Translations under genes and position numbers: made by a program
Notes under the pieces: generated by a model
What the model saw: the letters and a program-made list of their open reading frames with translations, nothing else
Told to the model about the DNA's origin: nothing
Database searches by the model: none
Assembly (NCBI GenBank): GCA_963839285.1
Contig: CAWIUN010000004.1
Span: 1 to 44,938, forward strand
Length of the DNA stretch: 44,938 nucleotides
Direction of reading: 5' to 3'
Origin: DASSSQ01 sp963839285
GTDB lineage: Bacteria; Actinomycetota; Thermoleophilia; Gaiellales; Gaiellaceae
Shown here: positions 22,896-31,466 of the stretch, piece after piece
Position numbering within the stretch: the first letter of the stretch is position 1
Layout: the number at the start of each line of letters is the position of its first letter

Positions 22896-23747
22896 TCGCC
22901 GGCCTCGTCGGCGGTCAGGGCCAGGTAGACCTCCTCGAGGGTCGGGACGGCGCACCTCGAGGCTCTCGAGCTCGTGGCCGGCGGCGACGGCCTCGGCGGT
23001 CAGCTCGTGCAGCAACCGCGTCGGCTCGGTCGTGCGGACGACGACGTCCTCGCCGTCCTCGCGGTAGCGGATCTCGGTCTCGACGGTGCCGCCGGTCAGC
23101 TCGGAGGGGCGGCCGACGCTGACGATCCGGCCCTCGCGGAGGACGGCGACGCGGTCGGCGAGCTGCTCGGCCTCGTCGAGGTAGTGGGTCGTCAGCAGGA
23201 TCGTCTTCCCGAGCGAGCGGAGGTTGCGGACCGTCTCCCAGGCGTGGCGGCGGGCGGCCGGGTCGAAGCCGGTCGTCGGCTCGTCGAGGAAGATCAGCTC
23301 CGGGTCGCCGACGAGCGCGAGGCCGAGGTCGAGGCGGCGCTTCTGCCCGCCCGAGAGCGTGCGGACGCGGGCGTCGGCCTTCTCGCGCAGGCCGACGAGC
23401 TCGACGACCTCGTCGACGTCGCGCGGGCGGCTGTAGTAGCCGGCGAAGACGGCCAGGTGCTCGCGCACGCTCAGGAGCGGGTAGAGCGAGGAGGACTGGA
23501 GCACGACGCCGACGCGCTCCCGGAAGGCGCGGCTCGCCTTCGCGGGGTCCTCGCCGAGCACGGTCACCTCGCCCTCGTCGCGGTGGCGGTAGCCCTCGAG
23601 GATCTCGACGGTCGTCGTCTTGCCGGCGCCGTTCGGCCCGAGCAGGCCGAAGACCTCGCCGGCGCCGATCTCGAAGTCGATGCCGCGGACGGCCTCGTGC
23701 GAGCCGTAGGCCTTGCGCAGACCGCGCACCGAGACCGCTTCCGTCAC
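22892..23747 (-). CDS. ABC exporter ATP-binding protein (one frameshift near the end)
   Basis: About 284 aa. Walker A GPNGAGKTTT, Q-loop LQSSSLYPLLSVREHL, signature LSGGQKRRLDLG, Walker B ELIFLDEPTTGFD, H-loop LLTTHYLDEAEQLADR. The drug-exporter-type C-terminal extension should end PTLEEVYLALTADEAGE before a TGA overlapping the permease start. One extra base near 22951 (GAGGTGCGCC) throws the last 20 codons out of frame and makes the ATPase read through into the permease frame. A TAGTCT box ends 6 nt before GTG 23747, so the operon is leaderless. Confidence 0.88.
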
Positions 23748-23753
23748 GGCCCC

Positions 23754-23759
23754 AGACTA
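23754..23759 (-). promoter_or_regulatory. Leaderless -10 box (TAGTCT) of the ABC exporter
   Basis: TAGTCT then 6 nt then GTG 23747 on the minus strand. Confidence 0.55.
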
Positions 23760-23842
23760 GATGCTGGAAAGCGGGGATTGCGGGGGGAGGCGATCGGCTC
23801 TACGCTGCGTCCCTCTTGTAACCGCAGTCACGAGGAGGGCAC

Positions 23843-26271
23843 ATGCAGAAACGGGGTCTCGGCGTCCTGATCGCCGTCGCCTCGACGGTGGCGCTCGTGG
23901 TCGCCGTCGCGTTCGCCGGGGGCAGCGCCCGTCCGGCCGACGCCGCCGGTCCGCCCGCCCAGGCCGCGCAGGGCCAGGGCCACGCCGTCACGCCGACGCA
24001 CTTCCGGGGCGATCTCCGCCGCATCCCCGGGGGCAACGTCGTCCGCAGCGAGGAGCGGCCGGAGCCGCGCTCTCCGAACGACGCACCGCCGGCCGCGCAG
24101 AACGGCGACCCGTCGTCCAGACCGCGGCCGCGGCCGCGCCCGCGCCGACCTCCACGTCCTTCGAGGGCCTCAACTACTCCGCCTCGGCGCAGGCTGGCCG
24201 CCCGACACGAACGGCGACGTCGGCCCGAGCCACTACATCCAGACCGTGAACACGTCGATCGGCATCTTCGACAAGTCGACCGGCAACCGCATCGCCGCGA
24301 TCACGTTCGACAGCTTGTTCAGCCAGGCCGCGACGGGCACGCCCGTGCGACGACTCCAACCAGGGCGACCCGGTCGTGGTCTACGACCCGATCGGCGACC
24401 GCTGGATCATCAGCGACTTCGCCTGGTCGAACTTCAGCTCCGGCGCCATGTACGAGTGCATGGCCGTGTCGGCCTCCGGCGACCCGGTCTCGGGCGGCTG
24501 GCACTTCTACGCCTGGCAGACCTCGACGGGCGGCTCGCTGCCCGACTACCCGAAGCTCGGCGTCTGGCCGGACGGCATCTACATGTCGGCCAACGTCTTC
24601 TCGACCACGGGCTCGGGCTCGTTCCAGCACGTCCAGGTGTGGGCGTTCGACCGCCAGCGGATGGAGGCGGGCCAGACCGCCGACGAGCGTCACCTTCTCG
24701 CTGCCGCGCACGATCGGCGGGGTGACGGTCTTCAGCCTGCTGCCGAGCAACATGCGCACGGTCACGGGCGCGCCGCCGGCCGGCGCGCCGAACTACTTCG
24801 CCTCGATCTACGGCGCCTACGCGATCCGGGTCTGGAAGTTCCACGTCGACTGGGCGAGCCCGTCGAGCTCGAGCCTGACGGGGCCGACGAACGTGCCGAT
24901 CGCGACCTTCAACGTCGGGCCGGGCACCGTGCCGGCGCAGGGGGGCAACGCCGATCGACACGCTCAGCTACCGGCTGATGATGCAGAACCAGTACACGAA
25001 CCTGAACGGGCGCGAGTCGCTCTGGCTGACGCACACGGTCGGCTCGGGCGGGACGCCGAACCGCGCGCAGGTGCGCTGGTACGAGCTGCCGGTCACGGGC
25101 GGGCAGATCGCCTCCTCGCCGGCGCAGCAGTCGACCTGGTCGCCGGACTCGCGCAACCGCTTCATGCCGAGCCTGGCCGTCGACCGGAGCGGCGACATGG
25201 CGATCGGCTACAGCGTCTCCGACTCGACGCTGTACCCGGCGATCCGCTACGCGGGCAGGCTCGCGGGCGACCCGGCGGGCACGCTCGGGCAGAGCGAGAC
25301 GTCGCTGGTCGAGGGCTCCGGGAGCCAGTGCTGCAGCTTCTCCGACGGCTCGACGAACAGCCGCTGGGGCGACTACAGCGCGATGACGATCGACCCGGAC
25401 GGCTGCACCTTCTGGTACACGAACGAGTACTACGCCACGCAGCCGACCTCGCTCGCGACGGACGACTGGAGGACCCGGATCGGGCACTTCTCGTTCCCCT
25501 CCTGCGGCACGACGCAGGCGCAGGCGCCGGCCGTCTCGTCGTTCTCGCCGACGAGCGGGCCGCCGGGGACGGCGGTGACGATCTCGGGCTCGAACTTCAC
25601 CGGGCGCGAGCTCGGTGCGTTCAACGGCACGTCGGCGTCCTTCACGGTCGTCTCGGCGTCGCAGATCTCGGCGACGGTGCCGGGCGGCGCGACGAGCGGG
25701 CCGATCTCGGTGACGACGTCCGCCGGCACGGGCACGAGCTCCGGGAGCTTCACCGTCACCTCGGTCGCGCAGGCGCCGGTCGTCTCGTCGTTCTCGCCGA
25801 CGAGCGGGCCCGTCGGGGACGGCGGTGACGATCTCGGGCTCGAACTTCACGGGGGCGAGCTCGGTGCGGTTCAACGGCACGTCGGCGTCCTTCACGGTCG
25901 TCTCGGCGACGCAGATCTCGGCGACGGTGCCGGGCGGCGCGACGAGCGGGCCGATCTCGGTCACGACGTCCGCCGGGACGGGCACGAGCTCGGCGCTCTT
26001 CACGGTCACGTCGACCGCGCTCGGCGCCGACGATCACGTCGTTCAGCCCGACGAGCGGGCAAGTCGGGGACGGCGGTGACGATCACCGGCTCCGGCTTCG
26101 CCGGCGCGACCTCGGTCGCGTTCAACGGCCGGAGCGTCGTCGTTCTCGGTCGTCTCGGACACGCAGGATCGGGCGACGGTGCCGAACGGCGCCAAGTCCG
26201 GGCCGATCACCGTGGCGACGTCCGGCGGGACGGCGACGAGCTCGAGCTCGTTCACCGTCACGAAGCGCTAG
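23843..26271 (+). CDS. Secreted propeller-like protein with C-terminal IPT/TIG repeats (many frameshifts)
   Basis: ATG 23843 behind GAGGAGG encodes signal peptide MQKRGLGVLIAVASTVALVV. After a Pro/Ala linker comes a domain with NGDVGPSHYIQTVN, IFDKSTGNRIAAITFDSLF, GDPVVVYDPIGDRWIISDFA, YPKLGVWPDGIYMSANVF and SRWGDYSAMTIDPDGCTFWY, repeated-strand motifs seen in secreted propeller-type proteins. Three IPT/TIG Ig-like domains follow (FSPTSGPPGTAVTISGSNFT, then SQISATVPGGATSGPISVTT, twice more with changes). The frame breaks at least six times (for example near 24110, 24190, 24350, 24685, 24950, 25812, 26060 and 26140). Restored length is about 805 aa. The TAG stop is followed by a strong hairpin. 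Surface or extracellular role is inferred. Confidence 0.72.
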
Positions 26272-26282
26272 CTCGGGCGCGC

Positions 26283-26314
26283 GGCGGGTGGCCTCCTCCG
26301 GGAGGTCACCCGCC
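26283..26314. terminator. 14-bp stem-loop terminator between convergent genes
   Basis: GGCGGGTGGCCTCC, loop TCCG, GGAGGTCACCCGCC, with one G-T pair. Starts 11 bp after the IPT gene stop and overlaps the 3' end of the convergent phosphatase gene. Confidence 0.75.
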
Positions 26315-26704
26315 GTCCACCTCGAGGCGCACGAAGGCGCCGGGCGGAAACGGGGGCTCGGGGCCGCCGGCGAGGGCGGCGGCGATCCTGCCGCAGTCGG
26401 GCTGGTGGCAGACGGCGACGACGACCTCGCCGCGGCCGTCGACGGCTGCGAGCAGGTCGGCGTCCGTCGCGCCGGGAGCGAGCTCCTCGACCGTCACCGC
26501 GGCGAGCCCGAAGGCTCTTGCGATCGCCTCGCCGGTCTCGCGGGCGCGCAGGAGCGGGCTCGTCAGCACCGCGTCGACGCGGGTCTCGCCGCGCAGGCGC
26601 TCGCCGAGGGCGGCGGCGGCCGCTCGGCCTGCGGTGGTCAGCGGGCGGAGCGCGTCGGGATTCCCCGGCGCCGCTTCCGCGTGGCGGACGAGGTAGACGT
26701 ACAC
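26306..26704 (-). CDS. sixA: SixA-type phosphohistidine phosphatase
   Basis: 132-aa histidine-phosphatase fold. The RHG motif appears as VYVYLVRHAEAAPGNPDALR, then RPLTTAGRAAAAALGERL and VDAVLTSPLLRARETGEAIA. The second catalytic histidine is in EVVVAVCHQPDCGRIAAALA. Length and motifs match SixA, which dephosphorylates phosphohistidine on signalling or PTS proteins. GTG 26704 is 8 nt after a TAGATT box. The 3' end enters the shared terminator hairpin. The symbol is by family resemblance. Confidence 0.82.
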   Translation of the reverse strand: MYVYLVRHAEAAPGNPDALRPLTTAGRAAAAALGERLRGETRVDAVLTSPLLRARETGEAIARAFGLAAVTVEELAPGATDADLLAAVDGRGEVVVAVCHQPDCGRIAAALAGGPEPPFPPGAFVRLEVDGG

Positions 26705-26712
26705 GGCACGAG

Positions 26713-26718
26713 AATCTA
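26713..26718 (-). promoter_or_regulatory. Leaderless -10 box (TAGATT) made from a stop codon
   Basis: Its TAG (26718-26716) is the stop of the beta-propeller gene. It ends 8 nt before GTG 26704. Confidence 0.55.
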
Positions 26719-27777
26719 CCCGCGGTCGGTGCGGGCGAACGCGGTGATCCGCCCGCGCGAGACCGCGTAGACGCTGCGGCCGACGGCGGCGACGCCGGTC
26801 GCGTGGGCGAGCCTGGACGTGCCGAGGTGCCGGAGCCGCGCGTCGAGCACGGCGATCCCGTCGCGGTCGGCGACGTAGAGGCGGGTCGGGGTCACGGCGA
26901 GCCCGAAGGCGGTCGGCATCCCTCGGGCGATTCCCGTCTGGCGGAGGTCCGGGTCGTAGCGGGTGACCGCGCCCGAGACCGTGGCGGCCAGGTAGACGGC
27001 GTCGCGCGTGGCGACGAGCTGCGCAGGCTGCTGGATCCCGGGCGTGGTCGTCGAGTCGAGCCGGGTCTCGGGCGTGAGCGCGCCGGTGTCGGGCTCGCGC
27101 GCGTAGGCGGCGAGCGCGCCGTGGCGGCCGCCGCCGGAGGCCGCGTAGACGGTCGTGCCGTCGGGCGAGACGGCGAGCGCGGTCACCTGCGCCTGCGCGA
27201 CCGTGCCGGTGAGGGTGAGCGCGCCCGAGGCGGCGCGGCGGAAGCTCCAGAGCCGGTCGCCGCCGACGTAGAGGTTGCGGCCGTCGGGGCTGACGGCGAG
27301 CGCGTGCGGTCGCGCGATGCCGGTGACGGAGCCGCGCGTGGTCAGCTTGCCGGTCGTGCGGGAGCGGGCGTAGACGCCGACCGAGCGGCCGTTCGCGGCG
27401 GCGACGTAGACGCTCCGGCCGTCGGGGCTGACCGCGACCGCGGACGGCGTCTCGAGCCCGAGGCCGGGGACGCAGGTGCGCACCTGACGGGCGACGCACT
27501 GCTGCTGGGTCAGGCGGCCGGTGCGGGTGTTGCGGGCGAAGACGCCGAGCGAGCCGAGCGAGCCGACGCCGTTGCGGACGTAGACGCTGCGGCCGAAGGC
27601 GACGACCCCGCTCGGCCGCGGCAGGTTGCGGGCCTTGCCGCAGGCGCGGACGTCCGGCGAGAAGCACTGCATCTGCCGCAGCCCGGTCGCCGTCGTGCGG
27701 GCGGAGGCGACCGCGGCGGGGACGAGCAGCAGCAGCCCCGCCGAGGCGGCGAGCGCGGCCTTGTGACGAATAGTCAC
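26716..27777 (-). CDS. Secreted YncE/lactonase-like beta-propeller
   Basis: About 353 aa from GTG 27777, which gives a clean signal peptide (HKAALAASAGLLLLVPAAVASA). Blade repeats are obvious: ETPSAVAVSPDGRSVYVAAA, RPHALAVSPDGRNLYVGGDR, VTALAVSPDGTTVYAASGGG, PTAFGLAVTPTRLYVADRDG. Two cysteine pairs lie near the N-terminus (MQCFSPDVRACGKA and QCVARQVRTCVPG). The start is uncertain: the 45-bp repeats upstream keep the frame open and each offers a GTG, so earlier starts at 27822, 27867 or 27912 are possible. Likely extracytoplasmic binding or scaffold protein; no substrate indicated. Confidence 0.78.
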   Translation of the reverse strand: MTIRHKAALAASAGLLLLVPAAVASARTTATGLRQMQCFSPDVRACGKARNLPRPSGVVAFGRSVYVRNGVGSLGSLGVFARNTRTGRLTQQQCVARQVRTCVPGLGLETPSAVAVSPDGRSVYVAAANGRSVGVYARSRTTGKLTTRGSVTGIARPHALAVSPDGRNLYVGGDRLWSFRRAASGALTLTGTVAQAQVTALAVSPDGTTVYAASGGGRHGALAAYAREPDTGALTPETRLDSTTTPGIQQPAQLVATRDAVYLAATVSGAVTRYDPDLRQTGIARGMPTAFGLAVTPTRLYVADRDGIAVLDARLRHLGTSRLAHATGVAAVGRSVYAVSRGRITAFARTDRG

Positions 27778-27914
27778 AAGGCGGAGCCGCCACCGCATCG
27801 AGTGCTTGTGACAAACCGTCACAAGGTGGAGCCGTTGCCGCATCGAGAGCATGTGACCAATCGTCACAGCGGGACGCCGTCGTCGCATCGAGAGCATGTG
27901 ACGAATCGTCACAA
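27761..27914. repeat. Four 45-bp tandem repeats each with a TGTGAC-N5-GTCACA dyad
   Basis: Dyads lie at 27761-27779, 27806-27824, 27851-27869 and 27896-27914, exactly 45 bp apart: TTGTGACGAATAGTCACAA, TTGTGACAAACCGTCACAA, ATGTGACCAATCGTCACAG, ATGTGACGAATCGTCACAA. Between them a GCATCGAGnGC word recurs. The array occupies the divergent space between the beta-propeller and the antiporter. Half-sites resemble CRP-family TGTGA, but the spacer is one base longer. Confidence 0.85.
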
Positions 27915-27971
27915 GGAGATGGTGCCGTGCGGTTGTGTACGGGCTGTTAGCGGGAGGGAAAGGTTTTCGCG

Positions 27972-29247
27972 GTGCCGCTCTTCGCCCTCGACCCGGTCTC
28001 GATCCCCTTCGGCAACCCGCCGGGGCTTGCGTTCCTCTTCCTCGGCGTCGTCCTCTTCGTCGGGATCGCGGCGCTCTCGCACGCGCGTGAGCGGGCGTTC
28101 TCGGCGGCGATGTTCTACCTCGTGCTGGGCGCCGGCGCCGGCGTCGTCGTGCGGTTCGGCGGCGTCGGCCGGCTCGCCAGCCCGAGCGCCGACCACGACG
28201 TGCTCGAGATCGTCACGGACGCTGCGCTCGTGCTGGCCCTGTTCGCGACGGGGATGCGGATCCGGCGCAGGCCCACGTTCGAAGGCTGGCAGCTGACGAT
28301 CCGGATGCTGGCAGTTGCGATGCCGGCGATGATCGCGCTCGTCGCGCTCTGGGGCGGGACGCTGATGGGGCTCGGCCTCGGCGCGGCGATCGCGCTCGGG
28401 GCCGCGCTCGCCCCGACCGACCCGGTGCTCGCCGGCGACCTCGGAGTCGAGCCGCCCGAGGAGGAGGAGGAGCCCGAGGACGAGCCGGAGTTCCTGCTGA
28501 CGAGCGAGGCCGGCCTGAACGACGGGGTGGCGCTGCCGTTCCTCCTGCTCGGGCTCGCGATCGAGCGTGGCGACTCGCTCTGGGCCTGGGCGCGGGATGC
28601 GTCTCGTCTACGGGGTCGTCGTCGGGGTCGCCCTCGGCGCGCTGCTCGGACGCGCGATCGGGCGCGCCGCCTCCGAGCTGCGCGAGCGCGAGTTCCTCTC
28701 GCCCCTGTTCGACCGCTGGGTCGGCTTCGCCTCGGCGCTGCTCGTCTTCGGCGCGGCGGAGGCGGTCGGCGCGATCGGCTTCGTCGCCGCCTTCGTCGCC
28801 GGGATCGCCTTCCGCCGCCACGAGCTCGACGCGCAGTACCGCCGCGAGGTGCACGACGGGGCGTCGGTGCTCTCCCACTTCGCCGAGCTGAGCGTGATCC
28901 TGATCTTCGGCTCGATGCTCGCGCTCGGGAACTTCGACCTCGCGGGCGCCTGGGGGCTCGCGCTCGCGCCCGTGGCGGTGTTCGTGCTGCGGCCGCTGAC
29001 CGCGTACCTGACGCTGCTCGGGACGAGCCGGCTCAGCAGCCGCGAACGACTCTGGGTCTCGTGGTTCGGCGTCAAGGGAGTCGCCTCGTTGAACTACGCC
29101 GCGATCGTCGCCGGAGCCGCGGTCTTCTCGGCGGCGGAGTCGGCGGCGGTGGTCTGGGCCGTGCTCTCGACGGTGGCCCTGTCGATCCTCGTCCACGGCC
29201 TGACCTCGTCGCCGCTGACGCGCAGGCTGCTCGGCGCCGAGCGCTAG
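27972..29247 (+). CDS. CPA1/NhaP-type cation:proton antiporter (one frameshift)
   Basis: About 425 aa, 11-13 helices. Family motifs: GALAPTDPVLAGDLGV-type stretch (near residue 150), an acidic loop EEEEEPEDEPEF, then LLTSEAGLNDGVALPFLLLG carrying the ND pair used in ion exchange. The second half reads AVGAIGFVAAFVAGIAFRRH, FAELSVILIFGSMLALGNFD and RLWVSWFGVKGVASLNYAAI. The frame breaks once near 28596 (GGCGCGGGATGCG). GTG 27972 is 10 nt after GGGAGGGAAAGG. Its leader contains the 45-bp dyad array, so transcription may depend on that regulator. Exchanges Na+ or K+ for protons at the inner membrane. Confidence 0.88.
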
Positions 29248-29275
29248 CCGGAGGCTCGATACCTGTTGGACGTCC

Positions 29276-30806
29276 CTAGACGCGGAAGCTGCTGGAGCCG
29301 AGGAGCTTGCCGTAGCGCCGGTCGGCGGAACGCCCCAGGCCGGGCCAGACGTACCAGCGGTAGCGGCCCTTCTGGAGGCGGATCGTCTTGCCGGCGAGCC
29401 GCCACCGCTTCGGCAGCGTCAGGCGCGGCTTCTGCGTCCAGGTCGTCAGCACCTTGTGCCCGTTCCGGAAGATCTGGACGTTGTAGTAGGTGGCGCCCGC
29501 CTTCGGCAGCCAGGCCAGCACGGCGCCCGCCTTGACGCGGGCGTTCGGCGCCGGCGCGTAGAGGGTGCGGAGCTTCGCCGTCAACGAGGCGGTCGCCTTG
29601 TTGCCGGCCTGGTCGCGGCTCGTCAGCGTGTAGCGGTAGGCGACGCCGGCGCGGAGGCGCGCGTCGCGGAAGGTGGGCGCGCGGCCGTGGTAGACGGTCG
29701 TGGCGCCGGGCCCGGCGCGGCCCGGCGAGCGCGTGACCGCGACGTCGGCCGTGTCGGCCGGTTGCTTCCAGCGGAGCGTCGCGGCGTCGACGCTGAACTG
29801 CACGACCAGGTCCGTCAGCTTCGGCGGGGTCGAGTCGTAGCGGAGGGTCGCCGTCGCGGTCGCCGCGTTGCCCGCGTTGTCACGGCACGCGCCCGCGGCC
29901 GAGGCGGTGCCCGAGTCGGGGCCGGAGTAGGCCTTCGGCTGGTCGCAGTCGGCGATGCCGGAGAGCGCGTCCGTGCCGGAGAACCTGAACGTGACGGGGG
30001 CGTTGTACCAGCCGGTCGCGTTCGGCTCCCGGTCGGGCGCGGCCGTCACCGCGGGCGGCGTCGCGTCGTAGCGCACCGTCGTCGAGGCCGAGCCGCTGTT
30101 GCCGGCGGCGTCGGTGCAGCTCCCGGAAACGGTCGCGCCGCTCGTGTCCGGGCCGCTGTACGACGTTCCCGAGGAGCACGAGCCGATGCCGGAGCCGCTG
30201 TCCGAGCCGCTGAAGGAGACGGCGACCGCGTGGTTGTACCAGCCGTTCGCGTCCGGGGCGCGCGCGACGGAGGCACTCGCCGACGGCGCCGTCGCGTCGT
30301 ACTTGAGCGCGAACGAGGAGGGGGCGCTGACGTTCCCCGCGACGTCGGTGCAGGTGCCGCTGACGGCTGGCCGAGCCGGAGTCGGGCCCGCTGAAGGTGA
30401 CCGAGCTGCAGGAGCCGATCCCGGACCCGGCGTCACTGCCGGCGAAGCCGACGGTGACCGGGTGGTTGTACCAGCCGTTGCTGTCGGCGGCGCGGTCGGG
30501 CGAGGCGCCCGAGACGCTCGGCGCGTCCTTGTCGATCTTGAACTGGAGGTTGAAGGTGACGGTGGAGGAGCCGTCGGTCGCGGTGCACGAGAGCGACTCG
30601 CTGCTCGCGTGGAAGGTGCGGACGAGCGGACAGTTCGAGTCGGTCGCGCCCGACACGGAGAGCGACGCCGTCACGTCGCTGCGGTACCAGCCGTTGGCGC
30701 CCGCCGTCCCGGTCACCGTGTACGTGATCGTCGGACCCGCCGCCGTCGCGGCGGGAACGAGGGCGATCCCGAGCGCGAGCGCGAGCAGGAGCGACGCACG
30801 CCTCAT
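29276..30806 (-). CDS. Secreted Ig-like repeat protein (one frameshift)
   Basis: Restored about 509 aa. Signal peptide MRRASLLLALALGIALVPAA, then a series of Ig-like/HYR-type modules with the recurring words NGWYNHPVTVGFAGSDAGSG, SGPDSGSA, GTCTDVAGNVSAPSSFALKY and YDATPPAV (four modules). A fibronectin-like domain (YTLTSRDQAGNKATASL) follows, and a C-terminal module with YYNVQIFRNGHKVLTTWTQK and PGRYRWYVWPG-like ending. Frameshift near 30367 (CTGGCCG). The start overlaps the upstream gene stop as ATGA. Cell-surface or matrix protein by architecture; it lies downstream of the low-complexity surface-protein cluster. Confidence 0.78.
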
Positions 30807-31354
30807 CGCAGCGCCGCCTGCGAGCGGTTCCAGACGAGGACGGTCCCGAGCGCCGACAGCGACACGACGAGCGCGAGCAGCCCCAGCGCGGCGGCGCCGC
30901 CGGAGCCGACGCCGGCCGCCTCGACCGCCGGCTGCCGGGCGGGGGCAGCGCGGCGCGGCGGATCGTCGGCTGTGAGGCGACTCTCGGCGCCGGCGCTCTC
31001 GTCGCCGCGGCTTCGGGCGAGGTCGTCGGCGGCTTCCGCTCGGGCTTCGGCTTCGCCTTCCTCGCGGGCCTCGCCGGTGCTCGGGCGCTCGTCGGCGCGA
31101 CGCGCGGCGCGACCACGATCGGCTCGCTCCGGGAGGGTCGCGGCGAGGGCGCCGACGTCCGGAGCGTGGCCGGAGCCGGCACGCGGGCGGCGGCCGGGGC
31201 CGCGCCGGCCGGGTTCGGGTCGGGGGCGAGCAACGCCGCCGACGGCGCCGAGTCGGGCTTGGGGCCCGCGGCGGCGCCCCGGCGCAGCGGTGGCCAGAAC
31301 CGCGACGAGCGGAACGCAAAGCCGCAGACAGCCGCTCCACGCCCCCAGAGCCAT
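30803..31354 (-). CDS. Pro/Ala-rich secreted protein with C-terminal membrane anchor (frameshifted)
   Basis: ATG 31354 (or ATG 31363) starts a signal peptide MALGAWSGCLRLCVPLVAVL. A Pro/Ala/Arg-rich disordered stalk follows in a second frame (PAGAAPAAARVPAPATLRTS, KAKPKPERKPPTTSPEAAAT). A return to the first frame gives the helix VGSGGAAALGLLALVVSLSA and tail VWNRSQAALR. Two frameshifts, near 31270 and 30960, separate these parts. Restored it is about 183 aa: a stalk anchored in the membrane by its C-terminus. The stop overlaps the Ig-like gene (ATGA). It may anchor the surface proteins encoded around it (inference). Confidence 0.6.
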   Translation of the reverse strand: MALGAWSGCLRLCVPLVAVLATAAPGRRRGPQARLGAVGGVARPRPEPGRRGPGRRPRAGSGHAPDVGALAATLPERADRGRAARRADERPSTGEAREEGEAEARAEAADDLARSRGDESAGAESRLTADDPPRRAAPARQPAVEAAGVGSGGAAALGLLALVVSLSALGTVLVWNRSQAALR

Positions 31355-31423
31355 CCCCTCCATCCTCGAAGCGGTCGGAACCTGTCCGTCTCGGAGCGTA
31401 CTCCCCTCCTTGCCGTCTCTCAA

Positions 31424-31462
31424 GAGCCGGTAGGAGGGGCCCGGAGGCCCCTCCTCCGGCTC
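31424..31462 (-). terminator. Strong stem-loop after the amyloid-like gene
   Basis: GAGCCGG + AGGAGGGGCC pairs with GGCCCCTCCT + CCGGCTC (17 bp, one bulged T), loop CGGA. Begins 5 nt after the stop of the eight-repeat gene and could end or attenuate its transcript before the two downstream genes. Confidence 0.7.
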
Positions 31463-31466
31463 GGTG

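Noticed and set aside
27761..27914. CRISPR-like array
   Set aside because: Only four units of 45 bp, with the intervening segments also conserved, so there are no unique spacers and no cas genes.
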